Source: Falciphora oryzae (taxonomy: Eukaryota > Ascomycota > Sordariomycetes > Magnaporthales > Magnaporthaceae). Taken from it: a stretch of DNA of 37,016 bases. A program made the position numbers and the translations under genes. This document shows positions 18,531-28,934 of this stretch, piece after piece (position 1 is the first letter of the stretch; every line of letters starts with the position of its first letter). The DNA is taken from assembly GCA_000733355.1 (NCBI GenBank), contig JNVV01000049.1:249133-286148 (forward strand), written 5' to 3'. Under the pieces are notes generated by a model. That model was not told the DNA's origin, did no database searches, and saw only the letters and a list, made by a program, of their open reading frames with translations.

Positions 18531-20480
18531 ACCCTATCCTAAGCCCGGAAAAGGGGAAATTGCCAAAAAACCCAACCAAATAAGCCCGAAAAAAAAGGAA
18601 AAAGCAGTATTAACCAGGACTTGCGACTCCTTTACCAACCAGGAGCCCGCTTTCCATTTGCATTATCTTTACCCGGTAAAATCAAGCAACGAAGCGACAT
18701 GCTTAAACCAATCCTTTGTTTCCTTTTCCGTCGTACCATCGCCTACGAAGCCGGCGTCGGAAACTTCCCCTAAAAACCCACGGGGTTTAGAAAACGGATC
18801 CGATACGCGGCCCCGGCTTGCTCGAAATCGAAAAAATGCAAAAGGCGATTGGCATAATTTACGTAAATCATTACCGAAGCCCGGTTCCGGAAGGCAGGCT
18901 AACCTAAATCGGCTAAACGCGCGTTAACCAAACCGAGCTCGCGAAAAAAAGGGGTCCGAGTATGCATATGCGGACGGTTAATAAAATTTCAATAACCGCT
19001 AGCAATGCGCTCCTCGTAACGAATAGATACCAGCAGGTCGCGAAAAATTGGAAAGAAGTAAAACGAATACGTTAGCTCCCAAAAAAACACCAGCCGGTCG
19101 GGATACATTGGGGTTAAAACCGCCACATTCGCCGGAATCCGCCCCCCGTCGATAGCCAAAAACAGCAAACCACAACGAGCGTCGGGGTAGGTGGTAACGG
19201 AGGATCCATACAAATTCTCCCATAAAAGCAGGTTGTAAACGGCCCGGAAGCGCAAAATTCCAATGGCCGGAAAAGGCAGCCCGCCACGCACCCACCAGGC
19301 TGCTTCCAGCAAAATGCGGTCTACGCTAAACGGGTATTCGCGAGGCTTAAAAAGTTCATATAAGCCGGGAACATAATAACGTCGGATCGGAAAAAAAACT
19401 TACAAAGGACGATAGACCCAACCGCGCTGAACACACTGATAGCAACGACCCGCTTTAAAAAAACCGATAGCACACACCAAATTATACTCGTTATACTCGC
19501 CGCCCCGGAAAAGGTCGGTAACGTAGCAATTCCCGCAAGGGAATAAACGCCAGTTATCGTGGAAATCAAGCGGACCGGCAATCGGTACGACCGTTACCTA
19601 ACGACGGTCCTTTTCGGCAAAAAGCCGAAAAGCGAGCAGCTACTTATCGTCGGAAAAATCTGTAAAGTCGTACAACCTCCGAAAAAATCCAGCGGGATAT
19701 ACAAACAGCTAAGGAATTAAATAAAGCCAAACCGGAGCCACCCTAGGAAAAGGAATGAAAGGTCGGAAATAAACGCGCGCGCGCACGTTTGGAGCCGCAA
19801 ACAGGTTCTAGACCACCGTTTGCTCGTTATCGGCGAAACCGAAAAGCTAACGCCGGACGGCGGCGTTATCCTCGTAATCGTAAAATATAACCTAAAAAAG
19901 GTTAGCCCACGCCCGAAACGAACGTGCTAAAGGAAGGGACGAAAACGAGTAGGACGCACAAATAAGCGCGCGGTCGGAAGCGAGCGCTTAAAAAAAAGGA
20001 AAACAAAAGCTCCAAACGCAAATCGAATGGACGTTCGGCTGCGCGAGCGCTAAAAAGCAGGGAAAAAAGGAGCGCGAACGCAGGATTGATGCAAACGAGC
20101 AAGCAGATTAAAGCGTTCGCGTAAACCTAGGCGCGAGCCAAAGCAAAAAAGGCAGGTTGGGTAGAACAATAATAAATTGAAAAGTTGTTGTTGTTAAGGA
20201 AAGGAAAAGGTGGAAGGTCGCCGGGCCGGAAAGGAATTAGATACCCACCGGGCCAGCCGCACCTGCCGCCGCCGTGGCCGGGACCTACCGGAAGTTACTA
20301 GGGACTCGCTATAGCCCTAAAAATAAAGCTATTTAAAACTTACGCCACGCCAAACTCGATACCTTAAGTCGAGTTGCCACTTCCACCAATGACCCAATCC
20401 CAAAACAGTAAACCGAAGCTGTTTAGGAAGGGCACCACTACATCCCTACCAGTAGGCGCTGCCGAAACGTTAGCGCCTTA
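18531..20480 (+). other. 1.95-kb post-pol segment of Gypsy-1 with candidate extra ORF
   Basis: Between the chromodomain and the polypurine tract lie long stop-poor frames on the plus strand (18658-18927, then 18979-19730 broken mainly by TAA/TAG) and on the minus strand (19312-18989 and 19581-19321). Plus-strand words such as GNRYDRYLTTVLFGKKPKSE look protein-like, and its stops are of the CAA/CAG type, while TGA is rare. I do not recognise a product. It could be a third ORF, an antisense ORF, or captured DNA. A CG-repeat (cgcgcgcgcg) lies near 19773. Confidence 0.4.
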
Positions 20481-20490
20481 AAGGGGGGAT
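20481..20490 (+). other. polypurine tract of Gypsy-1
   Basis: AAGGGGGGAT stands directly before the 3' LTR, the expected place for plus-strand DNA priming. Confidence 0.7.
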
Positions 20491-20664
20491 AGTATAAGGA
20501 GGCCCGTCGCGATAGAAAGGGCCGCCATAAAGGAGGGTCTCAGCCTCCCTAGTGGGGCTGTGCCCTGTGGAGGCCTGAGGCACCCAGGCACGTGACGAGG
20601 CCCCGGGGGCCACGCTACTTAGGCGGCTTGGTTGAGGCAATCCGGCGATTGCTACAACCAAGCT
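20491..20664 (+). repeat. 3' LTR of Gypsy-1, cut by the assembly gap
   Basis: It matches 11698-11875 of the 5' LTR with a few transitions. It ends at the N-run. Confidence 0.88.
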
Positions 20665-20734
20665 NNNNNNNNNNNNNNNNNNNNNNNNNNNNNNNNNNNN
20701 NNNNNNNNNNNNNNNNNNNNNNNNNNNNNNNNNN
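20665..20734. other. assembly gap (70 N)
   Basis: It is flanked on both sides by the same LTR sequence: 20502-20664 and 20735-20897 look identical over 163 bp. The gap may therefore be an overlap that failed to merge, or a join between two different LTR copies. Confidence 0.95.
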
Positions 20735-21002
20735 GCCCGTCGCGATAGAAAGGGCCGCCATAAAGGAGGGTCTCAGCCTCCCTAGTGGGGCTGTGCCCTG
20801 TGGAGGCCTGAGGCACCCAGGCACGTGACGAGGCCCCGGGGGCCACGCTACTTAGGCGGCTTGGTTGAGGCAATCCGGCGATTGCTACAACCAAGCTGAA
20901 GTTGTCGTATCTACCCTATAGCAATATAGGACTTCTACCCTCTAATTACCGTCTAGTACTATCGTGATCACCTCGTACAGGCCTTCGGCTTACCCCGTGA
21001 CA
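20735..21002 (+). repeat. Gypsy-1-type LTR, right of the gap
   Basis: Complete to its 3' end (CCCGTGACA at 21002), lacking the 141-bp insertion, so it shows the empty site. It interrupts the minus-strand RT of Gypsy-2 at the codons for LRLCV. Confidence 0.9.
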
Positions 21003-21850
21003 CGCACAATCGTAACGTACCGTTTTTCTTCAGGACGAAAATAACAGGGGCTCTTGCTGGTAACTGTAACTCGCGGATAATGCCTTGTGCGAGGGCATCG
21101 GTGAGGTACTCCTGGAATGCCGTCGACTTAGCTAGAAACAGGTGGTAAATCTGCTTCGACGGGGGCTCCTTGCCCGGGATTAAATCGATGGCGTGGTCGC
21201 CGTGGCCATGCTTCGGAAGCATTTTCCCTTTGCGGACGTCAAATACGTCGAAATAACTTATCCGTAAACTTGCAAAAACATTCTTTAAATCTAGCGGTTC
21301 GTCTAAACGGTCCTCGAAAAGGCCGTCCTCCCCGGTGCTGCTAACAAAAGGGTTAAAGCGAAAGGAACAAACAAACACGCGATCTTTAACTTAAAAGCTC
21401 TTTCGGAAATGGTATGCGGATAACTAATAAATACGAGGACGTTGGTTAAAACACCAGGTGCCTTTAGCCGGGTAAAGGTCCATAACCAGTTCCTGCATTA
21501 ATGGCATGCCCACAAAAATAGGGGCGTCTGCCAAGTTTCGTTCGATCGCAAAAAATAGCCGGATAACTTCCACCAGAATGCCATTTTAGTTACGAAGGCT
21601 TAATCGTAAATAGTAAACGCCGTAAGTTTTAACGCCCTAATCGCCTGCGGCGGCGAAAGTAAGGGATTGGTGGTCGTGCTTGGGACGGTTGCATAGCTTA
21701 TAACCTAAAAACTTGCAAAAGGCAATAAAAACGGTGTTAACTTCGGCGAACGTATTTAGGCCGACCTCGACCTCGACTTTTGGACCGCCGTTGGAAGCGT
21801 CAACGGTCCTTTTAGTAACGAGCGCAGGGACTGTGCGTATCTGGTCGTTA
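21003..21850 (-). pseudogene. protease and N-terminal RT of Gypsy-2
   Basis: The protease active site reads NTFAEVN at about 21736-21762 where DTGAEVN is expected, so Asp became Asn and Gly became Phe. The linker continues through APIFVGMPLMQELVMDLYPA. The RT N-terminus at 21378-21003 is open: HGHGDHAIDLIPGKEPPSKQ, AFQEYLTDALAQGIIREL, and VIFVLKKNGTLRLCV, where the sequence is broken by the LTR. Catalytic RT motifs are absent from the window. Confidence 0.85.
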
Positions 21851-23822
21851 CGGAACGCCGGCGCGGGGATAACCGGGTTCCTTTTTAGTTTTTCTAGCGC
21901 TTCTCGCTCTGCTTTTCTCCCCCTTCCTTTTTCCAGCGCTTCAAAAAATTAACTTTAGCTTTTTCCTCCTAAAGGGATTCGCCTTCCTTAATCGAAAGGT
22001 TAGTGGCGGAATAGGGGTTTTTGCAATCTTTTGCTATATAATTAGGTTTGCTGCATTTAAAGCATGCGCCTTCGTCCCGGCAGCGTTAATGTTCGGCGTT
22101 TAAAAGCGTCGCGCGTCTGTTGCCTTTGCCGTTGCTATTGCGTCGGTCACGCCCCTTTTGCTTGCTTTAAAACTTGTACTTCTCGTCCTTATTCGATTCT
22201 TTTTAATCTTTTTTGTAGGAGGGCTTATGGAAATCCTTCTTCTCGTCGTACGGGGCGCGAGCACCCGTACCTAAAATGTCCTAAAGAATTTGGGCTGTGG
22301 CGATAAAATCCTCCAAAGTTTCTGCTTTGTGATGCATTCCGCGGGTAATTTAAACTTTTAAAGCAGGGACCAAACGGACGACGTAGCCGTTAATATCTGC
22401 TATCTATCCTGCTTCGCTGTACATACGTCGGTACCGTGCTGCGAAAACACTAGGGTCCTCGTTGTTTTTTTGCATAAGTTGCTGCAAGTCGTTGGTAGCC
22501 CTTAAAAGTAAAAAATCTTTTCGCAATATGGTGTTACGGAGCTATCGCATGAATTTGCGCCAATGTAGGCCTAATACCGGGCTAGCTTTGCGCGAGCCGT
22601 TATAGGCGGAATTGAAGTCGCTATCGAAGGTTCCGACAGCGGCTGCGATACGTAATCTAACCGTAATAAAGCCGTTAAAGTTAGCTTCGAACGTGAGGTC
22701 AAGTTTGCTTTCCCAATGGTCGAAATCTTATGCTAAGCTGCGAAGTTTCAATTCGGGCATCTTCTATAAAATCTTGTAGCTACCTCTGTTTTTATCGTAC
22801 GAAAGGAAGATGTCGTCTTCTTCATCGTCGTCCCTCACCAGGGTGTGGTGCGACGGTGCCCAGGGTGTTAACTAGTTTCCGGGTCTTCCTAACGGGCGGT
22901 TGACCTCCTGGCCGTACTGCCCTGGGGTCAAACTATGGAAACGAGCCGGAGCTTAGAGTTCGGGGTTAGGGCGATCTGGATCGTCCGAATCGTTTGGGAG
23001 GCCAATAGCCTCGCGAACTGCTTTCCGTTTTACAAATGCTTGCTAAAACTATGGCAAAATTTTGGTAAAAATGCAATCTCGCGTTATGTAACACCCGCCG
23101 ACCCAACGCGCCCGCGGGCGCGATATCAGCCGGCCACGCTCACGCCCTCGCCCGCCAACGGCTTTGGCGATTAGCACCCGCCAACCCAACGCGACCGCGA
23201 GCATGATATCCGCCAGCCAATAGGGTGGCGCATGCGACGTGCTGTTTTAGGAGAGTCAGATCCAAGGGGTTGTGACACGCTGGTACAGAGGGATCCCTAC
23301 ATGACACATCTAAACCCCGAAGCGTTGATTCGGGACGGAGCATATCCAGACCCGTACGGGCGCCGCGGGGAAGAAGGCATGCCGACGGCAGGCCGACGGC
23401 AGCCGAAGGACTGTGTATAAGAAGGGCCCGAAGGACCTCCTGTAAAGGGTGTTTGGAGGGCAAGCAATCGTTTTTCTGTTTCTCATCATTATACACTTGT
23501 CGAGCCTCGCACTGATAAACCGCTGAACCTCTGAGATCCCCTTTCCCTACAGGCGTGACCCTTTCCCTTAGGGGACCACAGTCTGTTACACGTTACGTAA
23601 TAGGCGAGCTGCGAACGAATGTAAAATGCGACGCTATAGATACTAAAATTGGGGTATCCACGAAGGTTGTTAAAAGTAAGTTGCTCGCGTCCAAAAGGAA
23701 AAGTGGATATTCCCGTTCCTGGATTTTCGTCCTGGCCTGGGTCGTTAATATCAACGAAATCGTTAAAGTCCGATATAGTAATTGGTAAATGCTAAAGGTC
23801 TAAGCAAAAAAAGCTATCGAAT
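21851..23822 (-). pseudogene. gag of Gypsy-2, interrupted
   Basis: The capsid-like block reads DFDHWESKLDLTFEANFNGF and LQQLMQKNNEDPSVFAARYR. The zinc knuckle at 22024-22066 reads CFKCSKPNYIAKDC, with Tyr in place of the metal-binding His (CAT to TAT). N-terminal parts contain an acidic run (RDDDEEDDIFLSYDKNRG) near 22840. The gag continues on the far side of the solo LTR at 23591-23822. Stops are at Gln positions. Gag would package element RNA. Confidence 0.8.
23087..23590 (+). mobile_element. solo LTR, 504 bp, in Gypsy-2 gag
   Basis: It begins TGTAACACCCGCC, ends CAGTCTGTTACA, and is flanked by the perfect 5-bp duplication CGTTA (23082-23086, 23591-23595). A TATA-like tgtataagaag near 23414 fits plus orientation. 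The GC-rich left part carries an internal ~45-bp direct repeat (cacccgccgacccaacgcgc at 23092 and cacccgccaacccaacgcga at 23176). It is little RIPped compared with its host element. Confidence 0.92.
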
Positions 23823-23921
23823 TGTAACAGGCCTCAGCTCTCCTACAGCCAGCTACAGCAGTGTTAAGCCTAAAAAGGGGGGGTTCTCCTAAAGAAATTT
23901 CAAAAGTTTAACAACTCAATA

Positions 23922-24783
23922 ACGTGGTTCATCACCGAGTCGCCCATATCACCGAGTCGCGCACTTCAAAACCCCATACTAAACGCCGTTTTGTACCCCC
24001 CGGTTAAATCGATCAATTTAACGTAAAATTCCGTATAAATTTAATACGTTATATTCAACTGTATAATAATTATAAAAATAATTTTTCCACATTTTTATTA
24101 CCCCTGGTTAAGGGTATTTAAGTATTTTACACAGTGTTTTTCACAGTGTTTACAACTCCATTATAAATAATACTAATAAAAATCCGGAAAAATATTTAAA
24201 AAATTGGTAATATAATTAAATAACGTGGTTCATAAGCGAGTGCCACACCCAAGCGAGTGCCACACTTCAAAATCTCATATTAAACGGCGTTTTTTTCAAT
24301 TAAATAACTCGCTCAATTTGGAGCTAAATTCTACCAAAATTAAAACAGTTATATTTAACTTTATAATAATTATAATTTGAATTTTCCGCATTTTTATTAT
24401 TACTCCTTTTAGGTTAGTTTGCAACACTGTGTAATACACTGTATACATTATGCAAACTAACCTAAAAGGAGTAATAATAAAAATGCGGAAAATTCAAATT
24501 ATAATTATTATAAAGTTAAATATAACTGTTTTAATTTTGGTAGAATTTAGCTCCAAATTGAGCGAGTTATTTAATTGAAAAAAACGCCGTTTAATATGAG
24601 ATTTTGAAGTGTGGCACTCGCTTGGGTGTGGCACTCGCTTATGAACCACGTTATAACATATTAAATTTATACAGAATTGTATAAAAAATTAGTGGATTTA
24701 ACCGGGGGGTCCAAAACGGCGTTTAGTATGAGGTTTTGAAGTGCGCGACTCGGTGATATGGGCGACTCGGTGATGAACCACGT
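23922..24783. mobile_element. non-autonomous TIR element (MITE-like), outer
   Basis: It is flanked by TA (23920-23921, 24784-24785); the other L2 copy has CA at the empty site. Termini are inverted: ACGTGGTTCATCACCGAGTC at the left and its complement at the right, extending through a subterminal direct repeat (atcaccgagtcgc twice) and into about 95 bp of near-complementary sequence. It has no coding capacity, is AT-rich inside, and is interrupted by the inner palindrome at 24223-24651. Its ends match those of the Fot-type element at 27072-28932. Confidence 0.9.
24223..24651. mobile_element. perfect fold-back element, 201-bp arms
   Basis: It is flanked by TA (24221-24222, 24652-24653) and nested in the outer element. 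Left arm 24223-24423 and right arm 24451-24651 appear to be exact reverse complements over 201 bp, with a 27-bp spacer. Ends (ACGTGGTTCATAAGCGAGTG) belong to the same TIR family and have the doubled subterminal word (aagcgagtgccacac twice). It has no coding capacity. Confidence 0.93.
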
Positions 24784-25214
24784 TAGTTATATTTGTCAAG
24801 GCTCAATAAATTTATAGTAATGGTAAAGACAAAAAACGATAACTTGCCTTTTCGACCTCCTTTACAAGGGGTCCCTCGGGCCCTCCTTATGCTTTAGTCC
24901 TCCAACCGTCCTTCGGTTATCGTCGGCACGTCTCCTCCTCTGTAGCGTCCGTCGAGGCCTATCTTTCGGTTATCATCGGCACGCTGCCTCCTCCGCGGCA
25001 TCCGTTCAAAGCCGGATGTATTTCGTTCCGGTTAGGGTTCCGGGCCGGGCTAATCTGCGGGGACTAACCGGTGCGCGTGTCGCAAAGTTAAACTCTTTTA
25101 ATCCGCACATCTGTTAGGGCTTGCGCCCTTCCGGCTGCCACCCGGAGCCCTCCCTTAAGGCCACTAGTGGCGTCCCCTACGGCTGCTGGTCATGGTTCTG
25201 TGCGGGGTGTTACA

Positions 25215-26660
25215 GGCTTGGTGTTGTTATAATACCGTCGGTCCGTATAGTTAACGTCGTACGGCCCTTCCTCCAACAGGAACTGGGTCCTACTCGTACG
25301 ATCCATCGTCACCTGTAATGCCGCTCGTAGGTTTGCGAAAAGTGCTTCGCACGTTAGTTTTTAGGTAAAGAGTGCGATTTCGAACTCCGGCACTCCACGG
25401 CATGTTTGAGTAACGACCGTGTAAAGGGCACTTTCCCCCTAGTAGCTTTTACCCAAAGCTTTTTATGCGAGCTGAAACTTATCCAACATCGTTTCCAGCA
25501 CCTCGGGCAATGTTTTATTTAAATAAGCTTACCGCATCCGCACGAACGTTATCAACGTCTAATTTGTCTAATAAAGCGTATAGTTGATCTTCGAGTTGAA
25601 ATAAAGATCTAGGAGTTTGTACATTTCATCCTATCGCTTTCCAAGCCCGATATGGTTGATATAAAAATTTTCCGCACGGCCTAACAAGATATCGGGAAAA
25701 ACAGCGTGGTATTGGTTTTCTTTAATTTAAAATCGTTAATAGCAGCTAATAAAAATCTTTGCTTTGTTGAACAGGATGTCGTACGGTTTGCCGGTATAAT
25801 TCCGGTCCGTTTTCCATCCCTTTTAGAAAGCTAAAATCTTATTCGGTTCCAGCGGGTAGCTATGTACCGGCAGCTTTAGAGGCAGGTTGTATTCCATTAA
25901 GGGAATGGTCGTACGAGGGGTTTGTTCCTTTAGGAGCTTGTGGGAAGTTCCAAACTTCCTATGTCGTACGTACTTTTAGTGGGATGGTTCTAAACACTTG
26001 TGTTTGTTTTCGCACGAAATCCGTATTATCGTAGGGCTATTTTACGGTAGGGATTGCTATCGGGACTACCCTAGCCGGAGTAACGATTAGCCGAGTTAAG
26101 GCTGTGTTATGCGAGGATGTTTGTCGTTCAAGCTGTAGTATTCGGGATAAACGTGCTAGTTAGGCTGGTTGCAAAGTGGGTATTTCGTATAAAGTACTTG
26201 GAAATGTAAGGTTTAGTACTTGTATAAATTTTGCCGTTACTGTTCCTTTTAGGATTTAGGTCCCGTTTTCTAGCAAAAATTGGTCTATCCGCTTTTTAAA
26301 CGTACGACCGATTTGGTTGAAAAGGTCGGGTGTCCATTTTGCGAATTTTTTTCGAAAGGTTTGACGTAAAGCCTTGCCCCTAATGGACATCCAAATAGCT
26401 TCCGCGATCGATCGTACGAAGTAAGTTGTAACTTTGTTAACCGAAAGTGGCTGGGTTGGGTTGACGTCGTTTTCCCAACGCTCGGGGTTGACGTATTTGC
26501 GCTATACTAACAAAGGGATATTTGTTCCTTAGGCGATCTTTTCGTACCAATCCTAGGAAATCCTGCCAGGATAGCCTTCGTGCGATATTCCCGCTGGTCC
26601 GGCGACGGGGGTGTCTGGGGTCTCGTTTTCACCTAATATGGTAATCGTACGAAGGTATAA
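25215..26660 (-). pseudogene. copia-type gag, copy 1
   Basis: On the minus strand the fungal Ty1/copia Gag pattern is clear: KGWKTDRNYTGKPYDILFNK (about 25775-25830), then CY*RF, ENQYHAVFPDILLGRAENFY, then LEEGPYDVNYTDRRYYNNTK, where the L2 LTR cuts it at 25215. Upstream it reads FRKKFAKWTPDLFNQIGRTF and FDQ-like basic segments. All in-frame stops are TAG/TAA at Gln positions with no TGA that I saw. The initiator near 26640 may be ATA for ATG. Pol is absent because of the LTR junction. Confidence 0.8.
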
Positions 26661-27006
26661 AGGTGTAAAGGATAGGTAAAGAAAGTGATGGGAAAAAGGT
26701 AATGGAACAAAAAAGGGGTGGGAAAAAAAAACGAAATATCGGAAAAATAATGTACGCAACGGAGCGCGATTTACTTCCCTTTTCGCACGAGCTAGGCTTC
26801 CGTTTTTTAGTCGGCTATCGTTCGTACGAAAGGTTGGTAAACCCGTTTAAATTCCTTTCTCCTAATTCCGATTGCCGTTTATAGGGGAAAGTTGTTTAGG
26901 CAGTAGCACGGGACTAGTTGCACGAGGCGAATTCACAACCTCGTTAGCCAGTACGAACCGTCTTTTTACGTTGCCAATTTGTAGGTTGTAACCACCCACT
27001 GATTAG
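26661..27006 (-). other. copia leader between LTR and gag, copy 1
   Basis: Non-coding, with a purine run at 26690-26750. It lies between the LTR end (27007) and gag. A primer-binding site was looked for after the LTR end but none is clear. Confidence 0.5.
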
Positions 27007-27069
27007 TGTTCGTGGCGCTATCGGTATACCAACACGGTTGGGGTAAGAAGGCTTCTAGTATTCAATATG
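27007..27069 (-). repeat. 3' end of copia LTR (family L4), truncated
   Basis: On the minus strand it reads agaagccttcttaccccaac and ends GCGCCACGAACA, closely matching the end of the plus-strand LTR at 30174-30455 (agagccttctcaccccaacc and gtgccacgaaca). The rest is missing where the Fot-type element begins. Confidence 0.7.
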
Positions 27070-27071
27070 TA

Positions 27072-28932
27072 ACGTGGTTCATTACCGAGTGCCACACATC
27101 ACCGAGTGCCACACCCACACCCGACCTCCGGTCAATTAACGCGCATACCAACCCAACAACGCCAAGAATCCATTCAAACTACTTAGAACTATATACATCA
27201 AACATTTCTATTTTTTTTTGACAAATGCGCGCATTGTGTCCGGTTTTGCCGCAAGTACTACATCGCCGACGAGTTGTCGTCGCCCTCCTTTCCTAACCCC
27301 CATAATCGCGCATTTCTTACTATAGCTATCCATCCAGCTTCTGCTGGTTCAAAACATCTCGTACCTCGTCGATGGTAAATAACCCTCCAAGTTGGACACG
27401 TGTTTTTTTGGCCCTCCGGCGTTTGCTTAGTGCCTCGTTCGCCCTTCGTAGCTTGGAGCACTCTTCCTCCAAAAGGTTAACCCGATGCATGATTGCCCTG
27501 GCCCCTTTCGCAAACTGGTCCACAGCCGCTAGCATGGATGTTGGAAAGCTGCCCTGGTAATTGGAAATCCGAATTTTAATGTGTTCGGATTACGAAATTG
27601 CTTCCCTAGCTATCCGGGGCATTTTGGAGGTCCAAGGTTCGGGGTCGTTTAAGGGCGTCCTTAGGGGGGTTGGAGTCCGTAGCCTCACATCCAGCTTTTC
27701 CAAAACCGAATCCGGATTGAAAGGAGCAAAGCCAGCCCTTCGGAAGCCTTTTCGGATGTTTCCCTCGGTTATGGAATTAAAAAATGCCGCTTTAAACGCC
27801 GAAAGGAACTCGACCTTGGTCACGTGGCTAACGTGTAACCTCATCAGGTTTTCGATTTGTCGACCGTACGCCCGCTTTATTGGGCCGAAACACCCGACGT
27901 TAAGCGCCTAAAGAAAGTAAAACGAATGCGGAAGCATGCAAAGCGTAATAATGTTGTGTTCCTGGCAGTAAAGCTCGAAATCCGTCGAATGATGGCTTTC
28001 GTGTCCGTTTAGCACTAACAGACGATAGGGGCTTTTCGTGCGCGACGCAGTGTGTTTATCGAAATGTTGGATCCATTCCAAACCGAGCTCGTTCGTAGTC
28101 CACCCGTTAGAACTCGTTGCGATAACCCAATTACGTAAGAGGTCGGTTTCCGAATACCAATTAGCTAGGTGGTACTGCCCTTTAACGATAATAAAAGGGG
28201 GGATCGCCCAACCGCAACAGTTAACCCCTTGGATAACTGTAGCCCATTCCCGGTTGCCAGGCTGGACCAGCTTTGCTTTGCTACGGCCTTCCGATATTGT
28301 AATAACCATAGCGGCCGCGATTATGCCCATAAAAAAGCCGGTTTCGTCAAAGTTGTAGATGTCGTTATCCAGGATGCCATATTTGGCTACAGTGTTCCGC
28401 ACAAGGTCGAACCACGCAGAAACGAGCTTGGGATCTTCGCATTTGGCCCTTTGGTAGTCGTACTTTCGAATCCAGCGCGTGCCGAGCTCTGCGCGGCGTT
28501 TGACGAACCTTTCGACCCAGCACTTGCCGACGGTGCCCGCGTCGCGTTCGGCGAGCAGTCGGTTAGCCATAGCTTTAACACCAGAAAGCCGGGGAGGAAA
28601 TGCGCGAAAATCCAGCTTGAGTATGTATTTAACAAGCGCCTCCTTTTCGGATTCCGTCAATTTCCGAAAGTTGGGCATGCTGTCGCGTCGAGCAGGTTGG
28701 TCGCGCTTTCGACGCTGCAAAGTCGAGTTCGCGACCTCGTAAATTTTTGCAGCCTCCCGCACACTCAATTTTGAGTTGGATTGCAAAGCCCGAAGGGCAA
28801 GAATTACCCGGCTTTCGTCGTTTTCCGTTAGCATTGTTGTTGGTGGAGGAATTGGTTGCGAAAGAAGAAGTGTCGCGTGGTCGCGTGTTTTGACCCATTC
28901 GCTGATATGACCCACTCGGTGATAAACCACGT
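27072..28932 (-). mobile_element. Fot/pogo-type DNA transposon, full length, RIPped
   Basis: 1861 bp, TA at both ends (27070-27071, 28933-28934), inverted termini ACGTGGTTCATTACCGAGTG and ACGTGGTTTATCACCGAGTG. It carries one transposase gene on the minus strand. The left flank is a copia LTR piece and the right flank copia gag, so the flanks are not from one target. Size, TA duplication and protein fit the fungal Fot1/pogo group. Confidence 0.9.
27179..28834 (-). pseudogene. pogo/Fot-type DDE transposase
   Basis: About 552 codons from ATG at 28834 (MLTENDESRV) to TAG at 27179. N-terminal psq/CENP-B-type HTH region: LSVREAAKIYEVANSTLQRR and KYILKLDFRAFPPRLSG. The DDE core shows NFDETGFFMG with the first Asp intact. 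The second block reads LVLNGHESHHS and the third LNVGCFGPIKRAYG; family members have Asp at both Asn positions (DGHESH, LDVGCFGP), both changes being G to A. After a coiled-coil segment (MHRVNLLEEECSKLRRANEA) a C-terminal zinc knuckle reads CSTCGKTGHNARIC at about 27235-27276. In-frame stops at 27906-27908, 27587-27589 and several near 27273-27325 all fall where CAA/CAG is expected. It is dead by RIP. Confidence 0.93.
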
Positions 28933-28934
28933 TA

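Larger units (their letters stand above)
11698..20664 (+). mobile_element. Gypsy-1: degenerate Ty3/gypsy chromovirus
   Basis: This is a nearly full-length element: 5' LTR (11698-12120), gag with zinc knuckle, protease, RT, RNase H, integrase, chromodomain, a 1.9-kb post-pol segment, a polypurine tract (about 20481-20490) and a 3' LTR running into the assembly gap. Gene order PR-RT-RH-IN-chromodomain defines a chromovirus. Numerous in-frame TAA/TAG at Gln positions and scattered frameshifts mark it as RIPped and dead. The 5' flank is a pogo transposase, and the sequence beyond the gap is another gypsy element, so the two flanks do not match. Confidence 0.92.
21003..23822 (-). mobile_element. 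Gypsy-2: partial Ty3/gypsy element, minus strand
   Basis: Reading from 23822 leftwards: gag, zinc knuckle, protease, then the first third of RT, cut at 21003 by the Gypsy-1-type LTR. The rest of pol is not in the window. Stops are mainly TAA/TAG, consistent with RIP. A solo LTR (23087-23590) is inserted in the N-terminal gag region. No LTR of its own is identified. Confidence 0.85.
23823..25214 (+). mobile_element. LTR of family L2, copy 1 (528 bp), split by a TIR element
   Basis: 23823-23921 plus 24786-25214 align to the solo LTR at 29062-29590 throughout. It begins TGTAACAGGCC and ends GGGTGTTACA. The left 5 bp are CGAAT (Gypsy-2 gag) and the right 5 bp GGCTT (copia gag), so there is no target duplication. 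This copy has more C to T changes than copy 2. Confidence 0.88.

Noticed and set aside
23140..23496. 118-codon minus ORF in the 504-bp solo LTR
   Set aside because: The LTR boundaries and target duplication explain this stretch, and the frame has no motif.
28038..28774. Plus-strand ORFs across the Fot-type transposase
   Set aside because: Antisense shadows of a recognised transposase.
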